A stretch of 64,000 bases of DNA, taken from assembly GCA_023853785.1 (NCBI GenBank), contig JAJIRX010000779.1:496001-560000 (forward strand). Reading direction: 5' to 3'. The position numbers and the translations under genes were made by a program. The notes beneath the pieces were generated by a model. The model made no database searches and was not told where the DNA came from. It saw nothing but the letters and a program-made list of their open reading frames with translations. The DNA comes from Psilocybe azurescens. Its lineage: Eukaryota; Basidiomycota; Agaricomycetes; Agaricales; Agrocybaceae. Positions 49,690-60,552 of this stretch are shown in pieces; the stretch's first letter is position 1; every line of letters begins with the position of its first letter.

Positions 49690-50100
49690 TCATTCGGCGT
49701 GAGTAATATCGACGCACTTTCGGAAAATACTCGAGAAACCCTCGTGAGAATGTTCCAAGTATTTGCGTATAGCTTGTAGTAAAAAGTGGCTATTTTATGT
49801 ACAAATAACAAATACTCCGAGATTGCTCATAACATTGTCATCTCCGGAGATCCAAATTCAGAAACAACTAGCCTAGCCTGTGTACTGGGTCGCTTTCGAC
49901 GGCCAATGACAGGATACTTCGACTTTAGAGTGCTCTATAGCAAATCTCTTCGGCTAAGTTGGCAGGCTCAAGCGAGGAGGTAGGATGCTGAAAGTTATAG
50001 AAACAGCTTTCTGCGGTTAGACCCATTACATAATCATGCCTCGGCCCTGGTCATAGATTCTGTGAGTTATGCCAGGAATTCAAGTTCATGCCCAACGTAT
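49690..50100 (-). pseudogene. K C-lobe fragment (copy B)
   Basis: Counterpart of 28016-28370, with an additional ~60-bp stretch near 49815-49880 absent from copy A. The reading corresponding to AEEICYRAL is at about 49940. Non-functional. Confidence 0.55.
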
Positions 50101-50205
50101 TCCTAAATCACTGTGCGATATTAAGTGGGTCTTGCTATGATAGATAGGATAACGTACATATGTGTAAACCAACGGTATGTGCACAAGAAGACGCTATGCA
50201 GTACT

Positions 50206-51539
50206 TTACCATGTCCACTGACACCCAAGAAATCTGCTCTTGACTTTAGGAGGTAGATCCTTTGCTCTTATAGCCATTCGTTTCTTCTCAGAATATTTCC
50301 TCGGCCACATCTCATTTAGTAAATCTTTCGGCTCAAGTAAACCAACAAGACTGTGGAAGATTTGGAGAGAATCTGCGGCAGTTAATCTCTTATCAGGGTC
50401 ACGACATCGCATTGTCTTCACTAGTGGTCGCAGAAATTCCAGCCCCTCGTATTCCTAATCAAACTATGGATAAATCAGTGAATCTAATTTCATTGAAGAG
50501 GCCACAAACTTTAATGAGTTCCCGTATTAGACTTCCTAACTGGTATACGTCCAGTTTAAAGGGATCGTAAGGAACTGTGAGGGACATTTCCGGGATGTCT
50601 TGTACTTGCCCGTAAAATCCCACAGTGCCAACGCCTGGTGGAAAATACTCAGCCGTCTCATAGTCAATCATGTAGTACTTTACCGGTGCCACTGAGCACC
50701 GATCCTTATACTCTATCCGAGATTTCCCATCGGGCTGGCGTGTATTCCTAGCATAGTGGAAACCACTGGGTATAACATCTATGGGATCCATCATAAAATT
50801 GAGGAAGCAAGCGTCTCTAATAGTTCGGATAATAAGAAGGTAAAGAGGGTACGGGTTATCATTTTTGAAAATACAAATAAAAACCAATAAAAAACAAACC
50901 TATGAGCGATTCGAAGTTCGTGAAGGAATACAAGGCCCTAGGGAAAGAGATGTCAAGGTACGGCAAAGTACAAAATCATCGATTCGAACCTGAATCAACT
51001 GGTCGAGTGCCTCAACAATTTCCCTAACGTGGCGGAATAAAATATGTGACATGAAAGGGAAGAGCATGGGCATCACAAGGAGCACGGCGTCGTCAGCCGG
51101 CTAAACTTCTCCCTTGTCGCTTTGGTAAAGCTATTACTTCAAGGAGCTGAACGGTGTTGTTCCTAGAGTCCTGGCGCATTTCGGGAGTGTTCAAGTATTC
51201 CAGAACGGGGACATTATCATTCTCGAGGATGACTCGTTTTATCACTACCCTCGCACCGTCACGTACCCAAATAGCATCAATGAGGTTGGATCTCTAGAAA
51301 GTCACAGTTAGTAAATATGCACAACAGACATCTATTTCTTACTGACAAGTATTGAAATAAAATCAGGACATTCAGTCATATGCTTATGAAAGTTCCAGGG
51401 CCTTTTCCAGGAGGGTTTCCATTTAGGGTCGTATCTAGGACGTAGTTTGTATCCAGCGGCTGAGCAGGAAAGGCTGTATTTCGACCCAAAACAATTCTCC
51501 AGAGGTAATAAGACCTTTTGTGGGTGACGTTTGTCCCAT
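50206..51539 (-). pseudogene. K5B: kinase-like gene, N-lobe frameshifted
   Basis: C-lobe intact as in K5A: MMDPIDVIPSGFHYARN, YYMIDYETAEYFPPG, DIPEMSLTVPYD, LDVYQLGSLIRELIK, and the terminal exon ending LGCQWTW. N-lobe: VIKRVILENDNVPVLEYLN then RQDSRNNTVQLLEVIALP, a longer open stretch than in K5A, but lost near 51085-51110. Start MGQTSPTKGLITSG. Of the pair, this copy needs fewer corrections. It could be a functional gene if the remaining shifts are sequence errors. Confidence 0.66.
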
Positions 51540-52555
51540 GACCAGAGGTTTTGAGCTCTTCAACTGTTCAATATCAATGGGATTCGACCGAGAAACGAGA
51601 ATATGCTGGATTGTTGTGAACGAGCAAGATCGAGAACGACCACCTGGTGAGTGCTAGCCTTTCTCAACGATGACAAATTATATTCCCACCATACTTGTAG
51701 CTCCGAGTCGTGTGTATGATCAACTGATGCGATGTCTCTGCGTGCACCTTGGATTTGCCTTGGGTTCAAATTATACCTATAGGGGCACATTTATGTCACA
51801 TTACATCATTTAAGAGTTTCTACGCCCGTGTAATTTTGCTGATTTCGGATTCTTTACACTTTCCTCACTTCTGTCTTTACCTATTTTGTCTTTGCTATCA
51901 TCCACCGGACTAGTGCCCTCCATTCCTGTATGTAGTATTGGACCTGCAGGCCAGAAGCTATGAAGATTGAGCTTGCGATCCCGCAGCACTTTCCTAAAGC
52001 CCTTCAACTGCCTTATCCAAGGATGACTCACCCTTTACTGTTCCTGGAGGTTCCTTCGTCTTGATTGTGTAAGCACTAGTGACCAATTATACTTACAGAA
52101 TGTTCTTTCGATTCAAATTCAGGGCATGTTCAATCTATCTCCAGTAAGTGGCCACCTGAATTCTCTTGACAGCTACCTTCTCACATCAGGATCACGGAGA
52201 AGATCTAGGCAGCGTAATGATATGTGCTCCGCAAGGTGTGTTACTCTGTATCTCTTGAAGATCTTTAGGGTGGTTTGTTGTAGTAACAGAAGACACAGAA
52301 TCTGATGGGAAAAGGAAATCAGTGCACATGCTGACTGGGCGCTTACACACAATGGATCTTCCTCGTGTCCACGGCATGATGATACCACAGCCTGGAGTTC
52401 GAGTCACCGAAGAAACAAACTTCTGAAGGGCCCAAGGTACCCATATTTAGCAGCTAATACGGTGGATTGAACATTTGCATAAATAGGTTCTCACTACTCA
52501 ATAAATCCAATACCCCAACTGGTACCAAGTCGTTCATTAATTATTGCAGACTGAC
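51540..52555. other. K5B/G3 divergent promoter region
   Basis: About 1 kb. The left 220 bp match copy A at 29810-30040; the remainder is private to copy B and leads to G3. Holds the G3 box. No gene supported. Confidence 0.45.
52335..52345 (+). promoter_or_regulatory. CTGGGCGCTTA box upstream of G3
   Basis: About 220 bp before the G3 ATG, followed by CTTCCTCGTGTCCACGGCAT, comparable to the CTTCTCATGTCCAC stretch of G4. Confidence 0.45.
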
Positions 52556-53030
52556 ATGTCTTCTGGGAAAGACGAGAGAAACACAAGCAACTCAGGAATC
52601 TATCAAGACGACCCGGAAGACGATATTGATCTCGTCAATTTTCTGGTGTCCGACTCGGACGACGTTTCAACAGACTTCAATGAAGGTGGAGCTACCGACA
52701 ACAGTCGACGGAAGAAACTGTGTAAGCTAGACAAGTATCTTCAGGATACCGCCAAGCTTAGGAAGGCTGTTTATAACCAGCTATGGAGTGAGGATGTACG
52801 AAAGCCAACACAGGTCTTATACGTCTAACAATCAAACCACTGCTCAAGGCAATCATTTCGACCAAGGGCATTCTACTGGCCAGCATCATGCACACCACGC
52901 GCACAGCTTTTCAGTGTCATCTTCAAGAACTTCCGGATATGGAGAGGTTAGTAACCCCGAAGAGGGCAAGGGGCCGACACGCCCTGGCTGGGTTAACTAT
53001 GATGATGATGATATCTACAGTTCAGATTAG
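52556..53030 (+). pseudogene. G3: family G gene with internal deletion
   Basis: First exon reads MSSGKDERNTSNSGIYQ, an acidic stretch and KLDKYLQDTAKLRKAVYNQL, matching the N-terminal helix of G1 (KLEDHLDTINTFRALAISEN). At about 52797 it jumps directly to the last G exon, SYTSNNQTTAQGNHFDQG, then HSFSVSSSRTSGYGE, ending NYDDDDIYSSD at the TAG. The two parts are in different frames and the 18 bp between GT and AG is too short for an intron. All middle exons are gone. It could make a short N-terminal protein of about 90 residues. Confidence 0.6.
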
Positions 53031-53107
53031 ACAATTCACACGAATCTAACATCTCTTATGCCTGCTGTCTCTTATGGAGATTGTACTCTTTGGATGAAAA
53101 TATGATA

Positions 53108-53640
53108 TCAACAGTAATGGAACGCTAAATCTACTGGCACAGATAAGTCAAAAGCGTCGACAATTTTCCTGACATGTCGGAATGGAAAATTCCAGACTAA
53201 CAACGGTAAAAGCATGGGCAAGAAAAGGAGAGCAGAGTGCTTTGAGTCATCTTCAACTGAATCAGGCGAGGTATCATTTTTCCGAGAATCCTTGCGCATC
53301 CCGGGAGAGTTTAGATGTTGCAAGATCGGTGAGTTGTCATACTCGAGTATCACCGGCTTTATCACTACGTTGACCCTGTCATTTATTCGTACTGCATCAA
53401 TAAGTTTATGTGTCTATGGCGGTATATGTTAGCAAATATATACATTTAGCAAATAATGTGTCGTAGTCGCAGTACAATGAAGTCAGGACAGTCAAACCTA
53501 TATTTATAAAAGTTCCATGTCCTTTTCCAAGACAGCTTCCAGTTTGGCTGATATCTGGAACATAGCTTGTAGCCATTTTAAATCAGCAGGGGCTGCAGCT
53601 CCGTCCAACGTGCCTCTGCAAGTGAGAGGAATCAGTTAAT
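53108..53640 (-). pseudogene. K9: kinase-like relic lacking the C-lobe
   Basis: Start-exon sequence near 53470-53610 (PSWKRTWNFYK-like, degraded) and an N-lobe piece: NDRVNVVIKPVILEYDNSP, LQHLNSPGMRKDSR, LLPLLVWNFPFRHVRKIVDA. After that it runs straight into the short 3' end sequence (CTAAATCTACTGGCACAG). The catalytic loop and activation segment are deleted, and the lysine motif is VVIKPV. Partner G3 in the same module is also internally deleted. Confidence 0.6.
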
Positions 53641-54829
53641 GACTGATTTTTGTTATGCGACGGCATCAATAAATGCTAAAGTCCGGTTTAGAACAATCAG
53701 CAAAGAGGGAAAGAGGTATATCATATTCGCAATGGCCGGAGGACTTTCACTGGAGCGCGTGGTGGATGGAGGAATGGATGCCTAGAGACGATTTTACGGT
53801 CTCAATGTGCAGGAAGCTCTCTTCGCTTCGTGGGATTGTCCACGAACGCCCTATTTTGCCGAGTTCCCGAGCCATCGGGCATCACGTTTGAACATTTGAA
53901 CCATGACAAATTGCATGCCCCAGTGTGCAAAAAAAACAAAAGGTATTCTTGCTCTCTCCTAAAATGTCACTCATGTGGCATACACTCAAATCCTGGAAGT
54001 GCTATCGTTCATCCAGGCTTCATGCGTCTTTCTTGGACTTGTAAAGCTGACACCGGCTACTCCACGTCACTCAAACATGGGGGTATAAACTTTTGTTGCT
54101 TGGATCAATGGGACGAGTGGTAGTGCTTGTCGCCATGTATTGCACTCAACAAAAGCCACCAATACGTTGAGATGGTAGATAGGGATAAAATCACATTCTG
54201 GTGTGTGAGAGTGTGTATTTTTCCGTATATTTTACCCATTTTACTGACCCAAGCCTCGATTACTATCGATTTACCCGTTCTGACATCGTCACTTTTCCCT
54301 GATAATAATTCTACCTCGGTCGTCATCACCCGGACCCCTCATCGTAGATATCTCAAGATTGAGTCCACGAAAATATTCACCATCTTTCACTACTGGGCTT
54401 CTTTGACCGACCATCAGGATGACTTTCCTTGTTAATCATCTTATGAACGCTCTTGTCCTGTACATGTGATCAGGCCCTTGATCAATGATTTCTTTACCGT
54501 GACGAATCATCTTAAAACGAATTGCTTATCTTCGGTCTTTCTGCGGCTTGTTTTGTGTCTATATTTGTGTCAAAAGCATGGCAGATATTCAGATCTTGGT
54601 GTTCTATGCGCTCCACATGGCACGCTTGCCTCATGAATACGGGTACCCATATATAAGATGCTATACCGCTTTACGGATACCGAAGGGAAAACTGGATCTC
54701 TGGGTCGCTGGCTCACCGTTTTCTTCTGTAGACTGAAGCTTACTTAACGCGTACAGTGGATAGCTTGACATAACGAGAACGAGAGATACGTACATATAAG
54801 AATTCGTCACATATATTGAGTGGGCGCTT
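53641..54829. other. K9 upstream spacer
   Basis: Diverged relative of the 26428-28015 spacer (shared TTTTGCCGAGTTCCCGA-like, ACGACAAATTG-like and CTACTCCAC stretches). No gene supported. Confidence 0.4.
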
Positions 54830-54841
54830 AAACCCTTCGAT
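54830..54841 (+). promoter_or_regulatory. GTGGGCGCTTAA box in cassette (copy B)
   Basis: Exact match to 30790-30801. A variant (TGGGCGCCTAG) lies near 55886, matching 31893. Confidence 0.4.
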
Positions 54842-56513
54842 CTTATATCCCATGGACGCAGCAAATCGAATTATTGAAAGAATTGACCGTGAGCGACGGT
54901 ATAATAATAGTTTACCATGCCTACAAAACCTAACCAAGAAATCTGGCCTTAACCATGGGAGGTAGATCCTTTGTTTGTTTTAATGGTTGCAATCGAATCG
55001 TGCGATTACGTCTAATCTTTAGTGCCTCAGACTGCATCTGTGCAGCTCGAGTGTTCAGATCATCAAGTCCAGATGACTATCGTCGTGTGACCACATAGGC
55101 GGCTTCATCGATCCCACGTTCCTTTTTGGTTTATCTTGACATTAATAGCCGAGCTCTAGCGTCCCTAAAATACAAATTGCACAGAGTCTCCGAGGAATTT
55201 AACACCCTCTGGATCAGTAGACACTTTCAGATCAAGACATCCATTGAGTAAACTTGAGGAGGCGAAGAGTAAATTAGTGCCGACGCCGTAACTCGTCAAT
55301 CATGGCGTGTTGAAGTTGGCGTCGAATGCTGTATTAGTCGGTGGGCTGTATCCCCTAGTTCTTCTGCGTTTGCTCATTCTGGTTCCATATTCTCACATTT
55401 TGATTCATTATTCAGATTATGCAGCCAAGGTAATACTCTGATTGCAAACTACATATACCGTGGTTCTAGTTCTAGGTTTCTCCTTCTAGCTGGCCCCCTG
55501 CCATGAGAATCTGACATACAATTTATCCACAAGTACGAGTCATTTTGTAGCGATTTTGCGATATCCGGCTGTATTGCGGCTTTCTCGATCTATATTCAGT
55601 AATTGTTATCTACTTCTCTTAAACATTCTCATGCTCGTCTCAATTATCAAGATCAAAGAACAAATGGTCTAAACCTACCATTACACGCAGTATACGTGCT
55701 GTGCGCTCCATAAGATCTTCTCTCAGTCCCGAGTCAAGAATGCACTGCTGTGTAAGCCTACAGCATCAGAAGTTTTTGAAGGGAAAACCGCATATTTTAG
55801 TTGTTTTTCCTGTTCTTTTTTTGTAGTTTGTCTGTCTGACTCTTGGAGAAGCTCTTCCTCGCAGCTAAATTGATTCACCACTGTATGGGCGCCTAGTATC
55901 AATCGATTTGCATGCAAAAATGTTTGAGTCATGACGTGCTTATATACGCCCCAAGATCATGCATTACGACGAGTCATCTTACAGGCGACTCTAAATTCGA
56001 AACCATCGTGTCTGGGTTATATATACTCCTTGTAGGTGGACATCCATCTTCTAACATCCTTACTCATCTGTAAAACAGAAAAACAGTAGAAAGCTTCCGT
56101 TGCGCGTGTGCCCAACACAGCTGCCGTTATCCATAAATCGAAAGTGACTCCAGATCAGATTGTTTGAGAGAAACGGAAGCTCAAACATGAACGGAAAACT
56201 GCTCTTGTCTACATCTCCCTTTTTCGGTGCAATCTATCCAACTGGGGCATGCCTGAACACCTGATGCTATAGGAATGGAGAATGTGCGAACGACAAGATT
56301 CAGGGCAACTAGTGGGCGCTTGAACTCAATTTACTTCTTCTCATGTCCACAACACGATGGTGTATGAGTCACAATGATGCCCATCCTTCGCACCCAGAGT
56401 GAATCCATATCAGGGTTTACTGTAAAGACTTCGCATAAAAGCCGTCTTCCTCAAAGTACAGAAGAACACCGCCAACCACAGTTGATCCTTCCTGCTTACA
56501 CCAGACTGCCAAT
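54842..56513. other. G4 upstream region
   Basis: Counterpart of 30800-32482, with promoter-like cassettes and no gene supported. Confidence 0.45.
56312..56321 (+). promoter_or_regulatory. GTGGGCGCTT box upstream of G4
   Basis: Lies 193 bp before the G4 ATG, with CTTCTCATGTCCACAACA 20 bp further on. Confidence 0.5.
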
Positions 56514-58381
56514 ATGTCTCCTCCTCCAAAGAACCCAAAGGACATTGAGGCAGAAGTGGAGATTAAACGCCAAAGCCGCAAAGAGAAGCTGGCTAAACTC
56601 GAAGAAATTTCCCGTCGCATTGAGGAGAGCCGTGCCAAGATTGAACAAGAGCCTGACAAAAGGTGAAAAATGACTACCTCTCGCAGCTTGACGAGTAAGT
56701 CACTGATTATGATTTTTCACTCTGAACTTGAATTATATTGTTTTCAGGCTTCAAACACTCATCGAAAAGTTGAGAAAAGGTTTGAAAACCGTATTTTCAG
56801 ACTTGTTCAATAGGATGCCTGTAGACTCCGCAAGACTCATCTCCCTCAACACAAACTTAACAACGCTCAACAAGGATTTTGATGTGAGCATTTTATATTG
56901 TGATTCTCACTCCAATATATTGATGAAGTAGTAGAAAGCATCCCAGGATAGTCGGGCGCTCTACGGGATACCATCCTGGGGCATAATATTTCCTATGCCA
57001 GTCTACGTCAGCCTTTCATCACTCGGCCGCCCGAAAGTCCTGAACTTCATTCCAGGCAATCCTTGCCCCATTTCTCAGGAGGCAGGCACCAGCAAGGGTC
57101 TGCCAAATGGAAAGATGAGTTGGCCAAAAATTATCCGTAAGTGCAACTTATATGCTTCACCAGTTATATCATAAATTGATGTTCTACAGTCATCAGCCGA
57201 CACCAGATAGCACATTTCAAAGTCAAGCGCAGCAATTGCCATCCAATTTTCAAACTGGGCCACATGCCCATAATAGTCAGTATACAGTCAGGAGGTACGA
57301 AGCATAATACCGCACTATAGTGCGGACAAATCCTGAGATAATTATAAGCAACAGACAGCAAGGCCCTGAACAATCAGGCCAACTTGAGTGGAGACCAAGA
57401 CCTGATCTGGATCAGGCGACTACTATAAGTCTCGGAGGTCAGAACTCCATGACTGAAAGGTGCGTGTTCGAGTTTATTCGTTTTTTCAGACATTGAAGAG
57501 AAGAATGTGTTCTCAGAAGTGATCATGACTCTCGGTATCCCACATCAGAACCCCATCTCCCTGAGGCGCTGTAGAAATCCGTACAGGAGCGTAGGAACCT
57601 TTTCTCCCTCGTCGTTCTGCGAACGAGATGCAACCAGCATTAAGGTACGCCACTAAAAATTCAATACACTCTCACACCCTTCTAAATTAAATTTTGTTGG
57701 TGATTATCGGCATATTCTAGCAGCCAAGAATTACCATCTGTGGGTTTCCCCCGTGGCCCGCCGCTGCCATGGCCATCCCGAGATCCTGAAGACTTGCAAA
57801 ACGCCATTGATTTACAAGAGAGTCTACCTCCGCCTCCACGGTCACACCGTTTTCTGCCTCCAAACTTTGCCAATCAAGCAACAGATCGAACTCGTAGGAA
57901 TACAAGAACTAGTCAACATAGTGATTGTGATCCTACAGGAGCCAGGTACATATAATCCTTGAAGACGGGAATAGAGACGCTCACAATGCATTTTCAAGGC
58001 CTATTCACACCGGTCGTCCTTTCTCTGGTCTCCAAATCTTTGGCCAAACTATTGACTCGAGCTTACTCGATGCAGCGGCATTATCCAATTCTTCATTCCA
58101 AACAGAACACACTGAAAGGTGCCTTGAGTTTTTAAAAAATATTCCGCTGTCATCATATATCTGACTCCTTGCACTGATACCACAGGTCCTATATGTCTAA
58201 CCCGGATGCTCAAGCCAATCGTTTCAGCCAAGGTCACACTACTGGTCGGCGTGGTGGACACAGCTCACTTAACCTCTCAATTTCTTCTTCAAGAACTTTC
58301 GGAGTTGAAGATGACTCCGATGAGGAAGAGGCGCCGACACACCCTGGTTGGCCTGCTAACCATGACGAATTCTACGAGTAG
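56514..58381 (+). CDS. G4: family G protein gene, mostly open
   Basis: Starts MSPPPKNPKDIEAEVEIK; the first exon is a strong coiled-coil (KLAKLEEISRRIEESRAKIE). Second exon LQTLIEKLRKGLKTVFSDLF to LNKDFD. Further exons: SLRQPFITRPPESPELHS, KWKDELAKNYP, PSNFQTGPHAHNSQYT, the family block ESLPPPPRSHRFLPPNF, and the last exon LNLSISSSRTFGVEDDS ending WPANHDEFYE. Introns are short with GT-AG edges; one junction near 56960-56985 seems out of phase. It converges on K8, with 115 bp between stops. No known domain. Either functional or only lightly damaged. Confidence 0.55.
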
Positions 58382-58495
58382 ACATTCTACAAATCAAATA
58401 TCTCATATGCCTGTTTTCTCTCTCTTATGAAGATTGTACATTTTTACTCCTTGAATACAATGATATATCACAACTTAAAACAAAAGATGTTACAA

Positions 58496-59838
58496 CTATA
58501 TGAGAGCCGCTTTGACAAATGAAGGCCTGCTCTGAGCCAGGTATCTAAATCTAGTGGCACAGTGAAAACGATTACAGAAACTGGTCTTAACTTTAGGAGG
58601 AACAGTCTGTACAACTCGCATCTCAGGAGTACTGTCTCTCAGCCAAATCTCTCGGGAAAGATCGGTCTCCTCTAGCAAGGAGACTATATGCCGCAATTTC
58701 TCGAGAGATTTTACTGCAGTCAATCTCATCTCGGGATTCTGGTATGTCATGGCTTCGCCGAGAGGTTCCAGAAAGTCTAATCCTTCGTATTCCTAGAGAT
58801 AGTAAAGTGAGTAGAATGCTAGAGGATTTCGAGCAGTAGTAAAATCACCTTGATAAACATCTGAACTACCGTTCCGAGTTGGAAAATGTCCAGCTTGAAT
58901 GGATCGTATGGAACGGTGTCCGACAACTCAGGGACATCCTTCTCTTGACCGTAGAATCCGACACATAGTGTGTTTGGGGAAAGTAATCTGACATCTCGTA
59001 GTCGATTGTATAGTACTTGACTGGTGAGACTGAGCAGCGATCCCTAAAATCGATGCGCGTCTTGCCATCAGGTTGGTAGAAGTCTTTTGAGTGGTGAAAG
59101 CTACTGGGAATGACATCCGTCGGATCCATCATGAAATTGAGGCTACATGCATCTCTAGAGAATCGGTTTAATCAAAGTGAATGAAACCAAGCCCAATTGA
59201 CATTATGCTATTGAATACACACCGATGCGCAATATTGTGCTCATGTAAGAATTGAATACCCTGAAAATACATATTTAAGTGAATATGTCAACACTTTGAG
59301 TCATAAACAGGTACCTGGATGAGTTGGTCAAGAGCGTCTACAACCTCCCTGACATGTCGGAATGGAAGATGTGGCGACATCAATGGAAAAAGCATTGGCA
59401 TAACGAGGAGCGCATAATGCTTTGAATCATCTTCAACTGAATCAGGCAGAGGTATCACCTCAAGGAGGGTAACTGCATTGTTCCAAGAATCCTTGCGCAT
59501 CTCGGGAGAGTTTAGATGTTGCAAGATCGGCACATTGTCGTACTCGAGTGTTACTCGCTTTATCACTACTTTGGCACCATCTTTCATTCGTATTGCGTCA
59601 ATGATGTTGCGTCTCTAAGGAAGCATACATTAGAAAGTCTATAAATTGGGCAGATAGTAGGTCGTACTCGCAGTATAATGGAGTCCGGGCATTCAAACCT
59701 ACTTTTATAGAAATTCCATGGCCTTTTCCAAGACGGCTTCCAGTTCGGCTGATATCTTGGACGTAGCTTGTAGCCATTGTCAAGCAGCAGAGGCTGTAGC
59801 TTGACCCAATCTAACTCTGCATGGGTAAGCAACGTCAT
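58496..59838 (-). pseudogene. K8: kinase-like gene with activation-segment frameshift
   Basis: Start MTLLTHAELDWVKLQP, then YQPNWKPSWKRPWNFYK; exon 2 MKDGAKVVIKRVTLEYDN to LDQLIQ; GIQFLHEHNIAHR; MMDPTDVIPSSFHHSKDF to YYTIDYEMSDYFPQ, where TTTCCCCAAACACA again lacks one base; then in another frame CVGFYGQEKDVPELS; terminal exon LDFLEPLGEAMTYQNPE to SFVKAALI. Otherwise fully open. If the C run were one base longer the whole gene would be intact, so this copy deserves re-sequencing. Convergent partner is G4. Confidence 0.68.
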
Positions 59839-60118
59839 CACTAAAACTCTGGTTCGGCGCAAGCCTGTAGTATGGGAGATAGTGTGTAGGGATGGCTGTG
59901 GAATTTCCAAAGGCAAAGAAAGGAAGCCTTCAGTTTGAAGAGCAGCGAGGGTTAGGTTCAGGATAACTTGCGGGGTGAAAAATAAAGAATGATCGATAGG
60001 TTGTGGGATGTGAACAGCCCAGTACAGTACTTGGTACCTTAATTGCGGGCAACTTGCGATTGGTGCTGACAAATTTATTCCCACAACTTCCGGAGACAGG
60101 GCGCCCGTTAAGTGCTTA
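59839..60118. other. K8 upstream region
   Basis: Promoter side of K8, matching the K7 upstream region. Ends at the TTA target site of the inverted-repeat transposon. Confidence 0.4.
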
Positions 60119-60552
60119 CACATCGGGAGTTTTGATGTTCAGGTGTAGTTAAATTATGGTCGTAAAACATATCAAATACAGATTGATTTTAAAGATTGCA
60201 AAACATATTTTTGGAAGGGAAACTTGAATTTAGCATAAGACTTTACATACATGTCAATCTACACAGGAGCTTTGTAAGATATCTAATATTTTAAACACAA
60301 AGTGAGTTTGTAGAGCCCACTATATATTAAATTTGGGACACCCTCTTTGGCACCCAAATATTTTATCTACATACCTATCTTCAAAGGGATTTTGTATTTT
60401 AAATTCAGGGGAATCTTCAAAGGACCTTTGAATATGAATTGCTATTTTAAATACAAAGTTCCTTTGTTAGCCAGCTTGTAGCTCAAATATTAAATGACCT
60501 TCAGGATCAATTTGTATTTGAAATACAAAGGTTCTTTGTATGATGTAAAACA
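60119..60552 (+). repeat. Left terminal inverted repeat arm
   Basis: Pairs with 62870-63321 in reverse; AT-rich, with internal CTTTGTATTTTAAAT-type palindromic motifs. Confidence 0.75.

Larger units (their letters stand above)
38431..60100. repeat. Segmental duplication, copy B
   Basis: Direct repeat of copy A, enlarged by the 6.4 kb LINE at 41370-47783 and by the G3/K9 segment (about 51765-54500) that copy A has largely lost. It begins inside the P450 relic and ends near the inverted-repeat transposon at 60119. A 17-bp tandem duplication around 48946-48980 (ATAATTGGATCCTATTA repeated) is unique to this copy. Confidence 0.8.

Noticed and set aside
23220..60100. Repeat-induced point mutation as the cause of decay
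   Set aside because: Copies differ mostly by single-base indels in homopolymers and scattered changes of all kinds, without an evident C-to-T bias by eye.
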